A stretch of 64,000 bases of DNA from Roseospira marina (GCF_014197855.1 NZ_JACIGJ010000002.1:1-64000), one strand, 5' to 3'; numbered from the stretch's first letter, positions 53,522 through 62,682 are shown. Numbers and translations: made by a program. The notes: generated by a model from the letters alone, not told the origin.

Positions 53522-54075
53522 GCGCCCTCGACAAAGACATGGTGGAGCATGCCCGCGCCCTCATCGGGCTCTGCCTGTCCCGCTCCCTGACCCTGACCAC
53601 GGCGGAATCCTGCACCGGCGGGCTGCTCGCGGCCAGCCTGACGGCGGTGCCGGGGTCCAGCGCGGTGTTCGATCGGGGGGTAGTGACCTACTCCAACGAG
53701 GCCAAGATGCAGCTTCTCGGCGTCGAGGCAGAGATGTTGGAAAGCGTCGGCGCGGTCAGCGAGGATGTCGCCGTCGCCATGGCCCTGGGCGCGCTGGCGG
53801 CCGGTGGCGCGGACCTCGGCGTGGCCATCACCGGCATCGCCGGGCCGGACGGCGCGACCGAGGGCAAGCCGGTCGGCCTCGTTCATCTCGCGGCGGCGCG
53901 CATCGACGGCCTGGTGCGGCCGAAGCGTTACGTATTTGCCGGCACGCGCGACGACGTGCGTCTGGCGAGCGTCCACGCCGCCATCGACCTGCTGGAGGAA
54001 CTGATTGTCCTGCGTGAGGACGACGACCCCGACGCGCCCGACACGCCGGACGCCCCGACCCCCGAAAGCCTTTGA
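53518..54075 (+). CDS. pncC: CinA C-terminal-type nicotinamide-nucleotide amidohydrolase
   Basis: This 185-residue protein begins MSALDKDMVEHARALIGLCL. It has the PncC/CinA C-terminal signatures TTAESCTGGLLAASLTAVPG, VVTYSNEAKMQLLGV, AVSEDVAVAMALGALAAGGA, AITGIAGPDGATEGKPVGLV and a C-terminal helix. The enzyme converts nicotinamide mononucleotide to nicotinic acid mononucleotide in NAD recycling. The N-terminal ADP-ribose pyrophosphatase domain of full CinA is absent, as is usual in this class. The acidic tail (DDDPDAPDTPDAP) is extra. It starts at ATG 53,518, overlapping the pgpA relic, and is followed by a strong terminator. Confidence 0.92.
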   Translation: MSALDKDMVEHARALIGLCLSRSLTLTTAESCTGGLLAASLTAVPGSSAVFDRGVVTYSNEAKMQLLGVEAEMLESVGAVSEDVAVAMALGALAAGGADLGVAITGIAGPDGATEGKPVGLVHLAAARIDGLVRPKRYVFAGTRDDVRLASVHAAIDLLEELIVLREDDDPDAPDTPDAPTPESL

Positions 54076-54114
54076 TTGGTCCTGTGAGATCCGGCTGCTA
54101 CGGATCCACAAAAA

Positions 54115-54153
54115 AACGGCCCCGCTCTCGTCTGAAAGCGGGGCCGTTGTTTT
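54115..54153. terminator. Bidirectional Rho-independent terminator
   Basis: AACGGCCCCGCT (54,115-54,126) pairs perfectly with AGCGGGGCCGTT (54,137-54,148). An A-run precedes the stem and GTTTT follows it. It serves pncC on the plus strand and the GTPase gene on the minus strand, whose stop lies at 54,163. Confidence 0.92.
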
Positions 54154-54162
54154 GGAGCGCCG

Positions 54163-55926
54163 TTACGAGGTCCGGGACGTCTCAGCCGGAACCGCCAGCG
54201 GATCCGGCGGTGGCGGCGCGAAGGCCGACCGGCCGGACGGCGCCCCGACCGGCGCGGCGTCCGGGGCCGAGACCTCCATGGCGGTGGCCGCCGCCTGCCG
54301 CTTGCGGCCCGACGGATCGGTGTACTGGTCGTTCAGGCGCTGTACCTCGGCCATGGCCGTCTCGCGGATCGCCTGAAGGCGACGCTTGGCCCGGGAGGTC
54401 CAGCCCACCGGATGGGTGCGGAACACACCCACACCAAATCCGGTATTGCGGCGGAAGGCGTCCTGAACCCGCAGGTTCGCGCTGCCCATAATCTCCGGCA
54501 GTTCGGGCGCCAACCTCTTCGCGAACACCGAACGGGCGGTCTGATGCCCAATCTGGAACACCGCCCAGACAGCGAGCACCACGGCCACCACGCGGACGGC
54601 CACCGCCGCGGCGCCCTGCCCCAGGCCGCTCAGAACATCGCCGAGCCAAGTGACCGCGACCTGCGACCAGGCCAGCGCCGTGTCCAGAATCTGAGTCGCT
54701 GTCTCGGTCGTGGCCTCCGGCACCGCTGGCGCCAGAGCGCCACCGGCCGGAGGAGCCTCCGGTGCCACCGTCGCGGCCGTTCCAGCAGCCTCCGTCACCG
54801 CTGGCGCCGTTCCCACGATCCAGGCCCACAGGGAATCGAACACGCCGGTCCCGGCCAGTCCGACGACCGCGCCGACACCACCGAGCATCAGCGCGCCCCA
54901 GACGACGTCCGCGATCAGCACCCGCCGGCGCCACCGCGCGAGCTGGCGGCTGAGCGCGGGCATCAGCTCGGTTTCCAGCTCGTTGATGACCGTCTCCAGC
55001 ATTGCCACAACCCGGTAGGAACGCCCCACACCGATCTCCGCAATGCGGCCCAGGATTTCTCGCAGGTCGTGATCACGCTTGGCCTCGTAGCGCTCGCGGA
55101 GATCCGCGCTCGCGATCTCGACAGCGGCGCCCTTGTTGTAGATGGCGTAGAAGCGTCCGCTCACCAGACCGGCCTGCGCGATGGCGCGCTGCCACGCGCC
55201 GACCACCTCGGTCGCGTTGTCCTCCTTGGCCGTCGTGTCGATCTGATTGAGAACATAGAGGAACTTGGTCGGATCGGCGCGCCGCACCGTCTTCGACACC
55301 AGATGCTGGAGCGTGTCCTGCATCGCGCCCGGTTCCGGATGGCGGGCGTCGAAAAAGATCAGCACCAGATCGGACAGATCGATGATGTGGTCCGTGATGC
55401 GCAGTGTGGACCGGCGCTGATCGTCGGAATCGAACCCCGGGCTGTCGATGACGATCACGCCTTTGGCCTGGGCGCTGCCGACCGTCTTCAGTTGTAGATA
55501 GGCATCGATGCGCTTGCCCTCGCCGGGGGCGACCTTCTCGATCTCATCGCTGATGCGGAAGAACGGAAAGCGCGGATCGGCGTTCAACGCCGTGCCCGGC
55601 AGCACCCGATAGTCCGCCGAGTCGCCGTAGCAAATGACGGTGAACTTGTCGTCCACGGCCTGATTGCCGGTCGACTGGATGTTGGCGCCCAGGTGCGAAT
55701 TGATGAAGGTGGACTTGCCGGCCGAGAACGTGCCCAGCACGCTGATCATGGGCCACCAGGGAATCCGGGCGGCCAGGGACTCGGACCGATCAAGCAGGCC
55801 CGAGCGATACAGGACCCGGTCCACCCGCCGGAACAGGGGCATCAATTGCACCAGATCCGGATGCTCGGTCTTCAGGTGCGCTTCCAGGGTCCGCAAACGG
55901 TGTCGCAAGGACGTGCGTGTAGTCAT
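54163..55926 (-). CDS. Membrane-associated dynamin-like GTPase, function unknown
   Basis: This 587-residue protein has a full G domain: G1 GTFSAGKS (65-72), a G2-like Thr in DDKFTVICYG, G3 DSPGFDSD (161-168; DxxG) and G4 NQID (227-230; NKxD variant). The large-GTPase layout and the helical part around 290-335 place it in the bacterial dynamin-like/YjdA-type group. Two hydrophobic segments (about 337-362 and 438-460) flank a Pro/Ala/Thr-rich stretch, so it should sit at the inner membrane with both ends in the cytoplasm. A disordered, Pro-rich C-terminus ends the protein. I chose ATG 55,926 because conserved sequence starts near it. It could shape or repair membranes or help envelope division; that is inference. 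Confidence 0.8.
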   Translation of the reverse strand: MTTRTSLRHRLRTLEAHLKTEHPDLVQLMPLFRRVDRVLYRSGLLDRSESLAARIPWWPMISVLGTFSAGKSTFINSHLGANIQSTGNQAVDDKFTVICYGDSADYRVLPGTALNADPRFPFFRISDEIEKVAPGEGKRIDAYLQLKTVGSAQAKGVIVIDSPGFDSDDQRRSTLRITDHIIDLSDLVLIFFDARHPEPGAMQDTLQHLVSKTVRRADPTKFLYVLNQIDTTAKEDNATEVVGAWQRAIAQAGLVSGRFYAIYNKGAAVEIASADLRERYEAKRDHDLREILGRIAEIGVGRSYRVVAMLETVINELETELMPALSRQLARWRRRVLIADVVWGALMLGGVGAVVGLAGTGVFDSLWAWIVGTAPAVTEAAGTAATVAPEAPPAGGALAPAVPEATTETATQILDTALAWSQVAVTWLGDVLSGLGQGAAAVAVRVVAVVLAVWAVFQIGHQTARSVFAKRLAPELPEIMGSANLRVQDAFRRNTGFGVGVFRTHPVGWTSRAKRRLQAIRETAMAEVQRLNDQYTDPSGRKRQAAATAMEVSAPDAAPVGAPSGRSAFAPPPPDPLAVPAETSRTS

Positions 55927-56118
55927 GGGGGATCTCGTCAGTGGCGGGAACCGCGCCGGGCGCGCGGACACGTGTGGCGCGCAGTTTAGGGACGCGGCGC
56001 GAGCCTGTCCAACCCGGAGACCGGTGTTGGTCGATTGCGGCCAACGTTCTGCTTTTTCGGCATTTTATTGCAGAGTTCTCGCGCGTCACGCAACGCAATG
56101 TTGCGCGAGGTCGCGCCC

Positions 56119-57441
56119 CTATCGTGCCATCACCGTGCGCAGATCCTTCACCCGCACCGCCTTGCCCTCTGATCGGGGCACGGTCCCGGGCGGCACGACG
56201 GTCACGCCGCAGGTCACGCCGATGTTGGACTTGATCCGGTGCCGGACCTTGTCGGCCACGGCCGGGTAGGCGTCGACGTCCAGGTCGGGCGCGGCCTCGA
56301 CCTGGACGTCGAGGCGATCCATCACGCCCTCGCGCCGTACCGTCAGCAGGTAATGCGGCGCCGTGCCGGGGAAGCCCAGCATCACGGCCTCGACCTGCGA
56401 CGGATAGACGTTCACGCCGCGCAGGATGATCATGTCGTCGTTCCGCCCGGCCACCCGGAGGATGCGCACGTGCGTGCGGCCGCAGGCACAGGGTTCGTCA
56501 GTCAGGCGGGTAATATCCCGCGTGCGGTAGCGGATCATCGGCAGGGCTTCCTTGGTCAGCGTGGTGATGACCAGTTCGCCCGTCTCGCCCATCGGCAGCG
56601 GCTCCAGCGTGTCGGGGTCGATGACCTCGAACAGGAAGTGATCCTCCCAGCCGTGCAGGCCGCACCGCTCCGGACACTCCATGGCGACCCCTGGCCCCAT
56701 GACCTCCGACAGGCCATAGGAATCGGTCGCGCGGATCCCCAGGCGTTCATCGAGTTCGTGGCGCAGCCCGTCGCTCCACGGCTCCGCGCCGAACAGACCG
56801 ATCCGCAGGGCGGAGGCGCGCAGGTCTATGCCCAGGCGCTCCGCCACCTCGGCGAGGTTCAGCGCATAGGACGGCGTCGCACACAGAACGCTCGCCTCCA
56901 GGTCCAGCATGGCGTGGATCTGCCGCTCGGTATTGCCACCCGACATCGGTACCACCGTACAGCCAAGGCGCTCCGCGCCGTAATGGAAGCCCATGCCGCC
57001 GGTAAACAGGCCGTAGCCATAGGCGTTGTGCACCACCTCGCCCGGTCGGACCCCGGCCGTGGCCATCGCGCGCGCCATCAGGCCCGCCCACCGGTCGATA
57101 TCGCCGGCCGTGTAGCCGACCACCGTGGGCTTGCCGGTGGTGCCGGAGGACGCATGGATCCGCACCACCTGCTCGCGTGGCACGGCGAACAAGCCATACG
57201 GGTAGTTGTCGCGCAGGTCGGTCTTCACGGTGAAGGGAAAATGGCGCAGGTCCGACAGGTCCCGCAGATCCTCGGGATGGACGCCCTTCGCGTCGAACGC
57301 CCGCCGGACATGCGGCACGTTCTCATAGGCATGGGCCAGGGTGTGACGCAGGCGCTCCCATTGCAGCGTGGCGAGGGCCACGCGATCGAGGCTTTCGACC
57401 GCCGGGTCGAGCATCCACGCCTGGGGCGCCGCGATATCCAT
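56119..57441 (-). CDS. paaK: Phenylacetate-CoA ligase
   Basis: This 440-residue enzyme is a classical PaaK. It has the P-loop HASSGTTGKPTVVGYTAGD, HNAYGYGLFTGGMGFHYGAE, PMSGGNTERQIHAMLDLEAS, LCATPSYALNLAEVAERLGI, DSYGLSEVMGPGVAMECPER, GELVITTLTKEALPMIRYRT and DDMIILRGVNVYPSQVE with a C-terminal Lys in RVKDLRTVMAR context. It converts phenylacetate, CoA and ATP to phenylacetyl-CoA, AMP and PPi, the first step of aerobic and anaerobic phenylacetate degradation. No paa catabolic genes are in the window, so the rest of the pathway must lie elsewhere. Compare the altered paralogue at 49,635. Confidence 0.93.
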   Translation of the reverse strand: MDIAAPQAWMLDPAVESLDRVALATLQWERLRHTLAHAYENVPHVRRAFDAKGVHPEDLRDLSDLRHFPFTVKTDLRDNYPYGLFAVPREQVVRIHASSGTTGKPTVVGYTAGDIDRWAGLMARAMATAGVRPGEVVHNAYGYGLFTGGMGFHYGAERLGCTVVPMSGGNTERQIHAMLDLEASVLCATPSYALNLAEVAERLGIDLRASALRIGLFGAEPWSDGLRHELDERLGIRATDSYGLSEVMGPGVAMECPERCGLHGWEDHFLFEVIDPDTLEPLPMGETGELVITTLTKEALPMIRYRTRDITRLTDEPCACGRTHVRILRVAGRNDDMIILRGVNVYPSQVEAVMLGFPGTAPHYLLTVRREGVMDRLDVQVEAAPDLDVDAYPAVADKVRHRIKSNIGVTCGVTVVPPGTVPRSEGKAVRVKDLRTVMAR

Positions 57442-57579
57442 GAAGGTGTCCTCCGACCGTCTCCGCGCGAACGGTCGTTCTACCCTACTTTTTTTAAGGA
57501 CGATACCAGGGCGACAGCCGGACGCGGCGACGATGGGCGGAACGGCCGGTCGGACGGCAAGTAAGACGCCCCGGGCGCA

Positions 57580-59184
57580 TCACCGCCCCGTGGGACGTCC
57601 GATCCGATGGCCGAACGCCATCATGAGAACCGGGACAAGAGCGGCCAGCGAGACCGCGCCGGTCAGCATGAAGCCGTCGCGGTACCCCAGCATACTGCCC
57701 TGCGCCTGGATGATCCGCCCCAGGAAGTGCAAGGCGGCCGGCTCCTGCACCATGGCCGGCACGCCCCCCTGGTGAAACAGCCGCTCCAACAAAGCCACAC
57801 TTTCGTGCATCGCGGCGTTGCCGGCCACCTGCGTGGCGGTCAGGGCGTCGGTGTGCTGCTGGCTCTGGTGCGTCAGGGCGATGGCCAGCAGGTTGACCCC
57901 CAGCGCCCCACCAAGCTGGCGGACGAAGTTTATGGTGCCGGCGCCCTGCCCCAGGAACCGCAGCGGCAACGCCCGCAGCGCCCCCGCGTTCAGGCTGGGC
58001 AGGATGAAGCCCAGACCGATGCGCCCGAACACGATCCACCCGGCCATCAGCCAGAACGGCGTGTTGGTGTCCGCGTGTCCCATCAGCAGCAGGGACGCGC
58101 CGAACAGGACCAGCCCGAACGCGATCAGCGCGGGCGCAGGCACGCTGTCGCTCAGTCGCCCGGCCAGCGGGAACACCATCGCCAGCACCAATCCGGCCGG
58201 CATCAACAGCAGGCCCGACCGCGTCGGCGTGTAGCCCTGGATGCTCTGTACGAACAGGGGAATCAGATAGGTCGAGCCAAACAGTCCGAACCCGAAGATA
58301 AACGCCACCACGGACGCCCCGGCGAAGGTCGGGCTCGCGAACAGACGCGGGTCGAGCAGCGGATGGGCGGTCCACATCTCCCACGCCACAAATGCCAGAC
58401 CGCTGAGCACGGCGACCGTGAAGGCGATCAGAATGGGATCGGACAGCCAGCCCTCGCGCACCCCGTTGGACAAGGCGCTCAACAGGCTGACCAGAAACGC
58501 CACGATCAGAGCGAAGCCGAGGCCGTCAAAGGGGTGGGCCGGACGTTCGCTGTGCTCCCGGCCCGGCAGGAAGAGCCGCGCCAGCGCCATGGCCATCAAC
58601 GCGAACGGAACCGGAAAGAAGAAGACATAGCGCCAACTGAAGCTGTCCACCATCAGCCCGCCCAGCGTTGGCCCGATGGCCGGCGCAAGCACAACACCGA
58701 CCCCGAAGATCCCCATGGCGGTGCCCCGCCGCTCCGGCGGAAAGACCTGAAAGATCACCTGCATCGCCAGCGGCTGGATGATGCCGGCCGCCGCCCCCTG
58801 AAGCACGCGCGCCAGGATCAGCACCAACTCCCCGGGGGCCAGTCCGCCCAGGATCGAGGCCCCGACGAACACGGCCATGGCCAGCAGGTAGGTGGTCCGG
58901 CGCCCCACCCGCTCCAGCAGGAAGGCGTTGAGTAGCATGGTCCCGGTCATCGCGGCCAGGAACCCGGTGGACAGCAGCTGGGCCTTGTCCTGCCCCATGC
59001 CGAACGTACCCATCACGTCCGGAATGGCGACATTGATGATGGTGGCGGTCAGAACCGTGGCGATAGTGCCGATCATGACCGTGCCGGTCACCAACCAGCG
59101 CCAACCGGGTCCATAGCGGGCGATTAGGCCCTCGGGCGAGTCCGGCGCCGGGACCGCATGGGAGGTCGCGGAGCCGTCAGTCAC
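57580..59184 (-). CDS. emrB: EmrB/QacA-type multidrug efflux transporter (DHA2 family, 14 helices)
   Basis: This 534-residue membrane protein has 14 predicted helices and begins from a GTG at 59,184. MFS marks are VTGTVMIGTIATVLTATIIN, NVAIPDVMGTFGMGQDKAQL, the loop 2-3 motif LLERVGRRTTYLLAMAVFVG, the DHA antiporter motif C in GVVLAPAIGPTLGGLMVDSF, and FLGQGAGTINFVRQLGGALG. It should use the proton gradient to expel drugs through the EmrA adaptor and an outer-membrane channel, which is not encoded here. It is the last gene of marR-emrA-emrB and overlaps emrA by eight bases. Confidence 0.92.
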   Translation of the reverse strand: MTDGSATSHAVPAPDSPEGLIARYGPGWRWLVTGTVMIGTIATVLTATIINVAIPDVMGTFGMGQDKAQLLSTGFLAAMTGTMLLNAFLLERVGRRTTYLLAMAVFVGASILGGLAPGELVLILARVLQGAAAGIIQPLAMQVIFQVFPPERRGTAMGIFGVGVVLAPAIGPTLGGLMVDSFSWRYVFFFPVPFALMAMALARLFLPGREHSERPAHPFDGLGFALIVAFLVSLLSALSNGVREGWLSDPILIAFTVAVLSGLAFVAWEMWTAHPLLDPRLFASPTFAGASVVAFIFGFGLFGSTYLIPLFVQSIQGYTPTRSGLLLMPAGLVLAMVFPLAGRLSDSVPAPALIAFGLVLFGASLLLMGHADTNTPFWLMAGWIVFGRIGLGFILPSLNAGALRALPLRFLGQGAGTINFVRQLGGALGVNLLAIALTHQSQQHTDALTATQVAGNAAMHESVALLERLFHQGGVPAMVQEPAALHFLGRIIQAQGSMLGYRDGFMLTGAVSLAALVPVLMMAFGHRIGRPTGR

Positions 59185-60322
59185 CGGCGCGCGCCTCCAC
59201 CTCGACCATCATGCCGGGTTTCAGGAGGCCGTCGACCTGCGGCAAGGCGATCCGCACCGGCAGACGCTGCGTGATCTTGGTGAAGTTGCCGCTGGGGTTG
59301 GGACTGGGCAGGAGGGCGAACTCGCTCGTCGCCGCGTGCCCCAGGCGATCGACGGTGCCGGTAAAGGTTCGACCGGGCACCGCATCCACGGTGATCTGGA
59401 CCTCGGCGCCGGGCTTGAGGAACCGCAGGCTGGTTTCCTTGACGTTGGCCTCGACCCGCACCGCGTCCGGATCGTGGACCATCAGCAGGCGCTGGCCCGC
59501 GTCCACATACTCCCCGGCATCGACGAAGACGCGGTCCACCACACCATCGAGCGGCATGCGCAGAATCCGGTCCGCTTGATCCAGGGCGAGACGGTCGCGT
59601 TGCGCCTCCAGGGCACGCGCTTCCGGCTCCAGGCCGGCGAGCTGGCTGTTCAGCACCGCCAGAGCGCCCCGTTCGGCGCGGGCTTCCTCAAGATCCGCCT
59701 CGGCGGAGGTCAGACGGGCCTGAGCGGTCCGCACATCCTGGTGCGCGGCCTCCAAATCGGACGTGGTCTGATCGACATGCGCCTTGGTCCCGGCCCCGGT
59801 GGACACCAGGCGGACGGCGCGACTGTTCTCCGCCGTCGCGAGATCGAGCCGGGCCTGGGCGCCAGCCAGGGTCGCGCTTGCGGCGGTCACGGCGGCCTCG
59901 CGCGCGGCGATTCGGCTGTGGGTTTCCTGATCGGTTTGCGTGACCTGCGCCTTGATCTCGGTCCGGTGCGCCTCCACGACCGCCAACCGAGCATCGAGTT
60001 CCTTCAGGCGCAACCGCGTGTCCCGATCATCCACCCGCAGCAGGACGGCGCCCCCGTCCAGGTGGTCGCCTTCGGTCACCGACAGATCGACGATCCATCC
60101 AGGCACCCGACTGCTGACGGTGATCATGTCGGCGGCGATGCGGGCGTCGGTGACGACCACATGGGTCAACTGGTGAAACAACCAGACGCCGCCGACGCCT
60201 AAGCCGGCGGCGACAACAACCACAAGACCGAGAAGGCGCTTGCTGGGTCGCCGAAGGGACGGGCTGGACGTTTTGGATTCGGGGACCGCTTCCGTATCAG
60301 CGGGCGAGGCGTGGTGTGTCAT
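59177..60322 (-). CDS. emrA: EmrA/HlyD-type periplasmic adaptor protein
   Basis: This 381-residue protein has an N-terminal cytosolic tail rich in Ser/Lys, one TM helix at about 29-51 (RLLGLVVVVAAGLGVGGVWL), a lipoyl domain half (VVTDARIAADMITVSSRVPG), a long helical hairpin (about 90-220), a second half (DADGVVDRVFVDAGEYVDAG-type) and a beta-barrel end. It bridges EmrB to the outer-membrane channel. It starts directly after the marR stop with no gap, so the genes are co-transcribed. Its end overlaps emrB by eight bases. Confidence 0.92.
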   Translation of the reverse strand: MTHHASPADTEAVPESKTSSPSLRRPSKRLLGLVVVVAAGLGVGGVWLFHQLTHVVVTDARIAADMITVSSRVPGWIVDLSVTEGDHLDGGAVLLRVDDRDTRLRLKELDARLAVVEAHRTEIKAQVTQTDQETHSRIAAREAAVTAASATLAGAQARLDLATAENSRAVRLVSTGAGTKAHVDQTTSDLEAAHQDVRTAQARLTSAEADLEEARAERGALAVLNSQLAGLEPEARALEAQRDRLALDQADRILRMPLDGVVDRVFVDAGEYVDAGQRLLMVHDPDAVRVEANVKETSLRFLKPGAEVQITVDAVPGRTFTGTVDRLGHAATSEFALLPSPNPSGNFTKITQRLPVRIALPQVDGLLKPGMMVEVEARAGD

Positions 60323-60820
60323 TCAATTCGAGTCCGTGGCCGAGGCCGAAGGCGTGAAAGGGGAGCGATGGGACCGGGCCCGTATCTCCGTCAGGCGGTC
60401 GCCAATCCGATCAAACACACGCTGACAGGCGTCCAGGTCCGCCGGATCAATCCCGTCCAGAATTTCCTCGCGGACTGACGCGCCGACGGCCTGGATGCGA
60501 TCCAGAACCGGATTGGCCTGATCGGTCAGGCGCACGACCTTGGCGCGGCGGTCGCCAGGCAACGGGCACCGGCGGATAAGCCCCTCTTTTTCCAGAGAAT
60601 CCAAGGTCCGCACTAAAGTTGGCCCCTGAATGTTGGCGGCCTCCGCCAGTTCCTTCTGGGTCACATCCTCGGCCAGCCGCCGCAGCGTCAGCAGGAGGTA
60701 CCAGCGCGCCTGCGTCAGCCCCATCGGGGCAAGACGCCGGTCGACCTCGCCCCGCCACAGGCGGGCGATGCGACCGACGGTCATACCGAACTGTTCCCGC
60801 GCGTCGGAGGAAAGCGCCAT
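60323..60820 (-). CDS. MarR-family repressor of the emrAB operon
   Basis: This 165-residue winged-helix protein begins MALSSDAREQFGMTVGRIAR. It has LAPMGLTQARWYLLLTLRRL, the recognition region TQKELAEAANIQGPTLVRTL, the wing LIRRCPLPGDRRAKVVRLTD, and dimerising helices at both ends. It matches MarR/EmrR regulators, which release DNA when they bind drugs. It lies first in the operon with its two efflux genes, and the promoter at 60,854-60,882 carries an inverted repeat, so autorepression is likely. The C-terminal 15 residues (SHRSPFTPSASATDSN) look disordered. Confidence 0.9.
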   Translation of the reverse strand: MALSSDAREQFGMTVGRIARLWRGEVDRRLAPMGLTQARWYLLLTLRRLAEDVTQKELAEAANIQGPTLVRTLDSLEKEGLIRRCPLPGDRRAKVVRLTDQANPVLDRIQAVGASVREEILDGIDPADLDACQRVFDRIGDRLTEIRARSHRSPFTPSASATDSN

Positions 60821-60853
60821 GGGTGTGTGATCCGTTATCGTTAGGCTGGGTAA

Positions 60854-60893
60854 TACATAGCGTGCTAACGACCGTTCTGCAAATTAATAGCAC
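60854..60893 (-). promoter_or_regulatory. Promoter and candidate MarR operator of marR-emrA-emrB
   Basis: On the minus strand TTGCAG (60,882-60,877), a 17-base spacer and TATGTA (60,859-60,854) form a good sigma-70-type promoter about 35 bases upstream of marR. GTGCTA/TAGCAC half-sites (60,862-60,867 and 60,888-60,893) form an inverted repeat with a 20-base spacer that covers the -35 element and spacer. This is a plausible autoregulatory site for the MarR protein. Confidence 0.6.
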
Positions 60894-60970
60894 CCTATCT
60901 AATGGCCTACACGTGGGCACCGGACGGCCCGGGTGCCGCGATGACACGACGCTCGGGCCGTCCGTCGGAC

Positions 60971-61762
60971 CTACAGGCTGTCGACCACGCCGCCGTCGAC
61001 CCGCAGCGCCGCGCCCGTGGTGGCGGATGCCTGGGTCGAACATGCGTAGACGATCATGTTCGCGACCTCCTCGACCGTCGCCGCGCGCTGGATGATCGAC
61101 GAGGGGCGGTGCGCCATGACGAAGCCCGCCGCGACCTCCTCCAGCGACTGGCCGGTCTTGTCGACCTCGGACTTCAGCATGTCGGCCACGCCCTCGGACA
61201 GCGTCGGGCCCGGCAAGACCGAATTGACGGTCACGCCGGTTCCGGCCATCCGCTTGGCCAGCCCGCGCGCCACCGACAACAGCGCCGTCTTGGTGAATCC
61301 GTAGTGGATCATGTCAGCCGGGATGTTGAGCGCCGATTCCGAGGACAGAAACACCACCCGTCCCCAACCGGTCGCTTCCATGCCGGGCAGGTAGGCGCGC
61401 GCCAGCCGGACACCGGACATCACGTTGACCTCGAAAAAGCGGGTCCATTCGTCGTCAGAAATGTCGAAAAAGTCGTGGGGCCCGAAGATGCCCAGGTTGT
61501 TGACCAGGATGTCACAGCGCGGCACGGCCTCGACCAGAGCCGCACAGCCCTTAGCGGTTCCCAGGTCGGCCTCGACCCCGGACACCGAGGCACCGGGAAC
61601 GGCGTCTGTGACGGCCACGACGGCGGCATCCACCGCCGCGCGGGTGCGGCCGTTGACGATCACGGTGGCGCCGGCCTGCGCCAGCCCCTTGGCGCTCGCC
61701 AGACCGATGCCCTTTGTGGAGCCTGTGACGATCGCCGTCTTTCCGGTCAGGTCAATCTGCAT
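60971..61762 (-). CDS. Short-chain dehydrogenase/reductase (SDR) family oxidoreductase
   Basis: This 263-residue classical SDR begins MQIDLTGKTAIVTGSTKGIG. It has the NAD(P)-binding TGSTKGIG, DILVNNLGIFGP (NNxG), the catalytic Ser region VVFLSSESALNIP and YGFTK (Tyr-x-x-x-Lys), then RMAGTGVTVNSVLPGPTLSE. Arg/Gly at the end of strand 2 (NGRTR) suggests NADP preference. It ends with the usual VDGGVVDSL. The substrate cannot be told. ATG 61,762 is preceded by GGGAGA; the open frame continues 41 codons upstream without family sequence. Confidence 0.9.
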   Translation of the reverse strand: MQIDLTGKTAIVTGSTKGIGLASAKGLAQAGATVIVNGRTRAAVDAAVVAVTDAVPGASVSGVEADLGTAKGCAALVEAVPRCDILVNNLGIFGPHDFFDISDDEWTRFFEVNVMSGVRLARAYLPGMEATGWGRVVFLSSESALNIPADMIHYGFTKTALLSVARGLAKRMAGTGVTVNSVLPGPTLSEGVADMLKSEVDKTGQSLEEVAAGFVMAHRPSSIIQRAATVEEVANMIVYACSTQASATTGAALRVDGGVVDSL

Positions 61763-62085
61763 GATGATGGTTCTCCCGTTCTGGCACGGTCGCGCGGACG
61801 GCCGAATACGCCGTCCGACGGCGGACGCCATGCGGTGTGGGGGGATCGACGCGGCCCTTGGCCGCTCTCCGATCCTGCGTGTCATGTAAAATGGGTGCGG
61901 ATGAAACCGGCACCGACCTTAGGAAGCGATGCACCCGATCGCACGGCCCATAGGTTCTGCTCCGCCGCGACCGGCTGTACGCATAAGGGGCCGCTGTGAT
62001 CTTGTCGCCCGCCCCCTGTCCCCTAACATGGGACCGTGGGAGGACCGCGCAAAGGCAATCCGCTCTTATGCGAAAGGACAGGTTC
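61763..62085. other. Divergent control region between the SDR and HD-domain genes
   Basis: About 320 bases. AAAGGA before 62,086 is the HD-gene ribosome-binding site and GGGAGA before 61,762 the SDR one. An alternative HD-gene start is ATG 62,068. No clear hexamers and no gene seen. Confidence 0.4.
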
Positions 62086-62682
62086 ATGCCCTCTGAGACC
62101 GAGGCCTCCGCTCTCCTCACGTTTTTCACGCAGGCCGGCGCCCTGAAAGACACGCTCCGCAGCGCGCGCACCGCCACCGGCCGGGTGGAAAGCGTGGCGG
62201 AGCATTCTTGGCGTCTGGCCGTGATGGCGCTTGTCCTGGCCCCCACCGAGCCCGGCCTGGACCTGACCCGCGTGCTGCAATTGTGCCTGATCCATGACCT
62301 TGGGGAGGCCTTGGGCGGCGACGTACCTGCGCCAGCCCAGACCACCGACCCGGATCGCAAAGCGCGGGAACGCCAGGACGTCCGCTCGGTCGTCGCGGCG
62401 CTGCCGCCGGCCCAGCGCGACGCCCTCATCGCGGCCTACGACGAAGCCGATGCCGGCACGACACCGGAAGCCCGCTTCGTTAAGGCGCTGGACAAGCTGG
62501 AAACCTGCCTCCAGCACGTGGAGGGGGCACAGGTGCCCGACTTCGACTTCGCGTTCAACCTCAGCTACGGGCGTGCGGCCACCGATGCCGTTCCCACCAT
62601 CGCCGCGCTGCGCCGTCCCGTCGACGACCGCACCCGCGCCCGTTCGGCGAGCGCCCGCGCCTCCGAGCCATCGACGGCTTGA
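62086..62682 (+). CDS. HD-domain phosphohydrolase (YfbR-like 5'-deoxynucleotidase type)
   Basis: This 198-residue protein begins MPSETEASALLTFFTQAGAL. Metal residues are visible: ESVAEHSWRLAVMAL (His) and CLIHDLGEALGGDVPAP (HD pair), a later Asp in KALDKLETCLQHVE and NLSYGR. The layout fits the HDc group of YfbR-like 5'-nucleotidases acting on deoxyribonucleoside monophosphates, which are similar in size. The tail (RTRARSASARASEPSTA) is disordered. I chose 62,086 since AAAGGA lies seven bases upstream. Confidence 0.85.
   Translation: MPSETEASALLTFFTQAGALKDTLRSARTATGRVESVAEHSWRLAVMALVLAPTEPGLDLTRVLQLCLIHDLGEALGGDVPAPAQTTDPDRKARERQDVRSVVAALPPAQRDALIAAYDEADAGTTPEARFVKALDKLETCLQHVEGAQVPDFDFAFNLSYGRAATDAVPTIAALRRPVDDRTRARSASARASEPSTA

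Noticed and set aside
56089-56105. CGCAAC/GTTGCG hairpin after paaK as terminator
   Set aside because: Six-base stem with no U-run on the minus strand; too weak to support.
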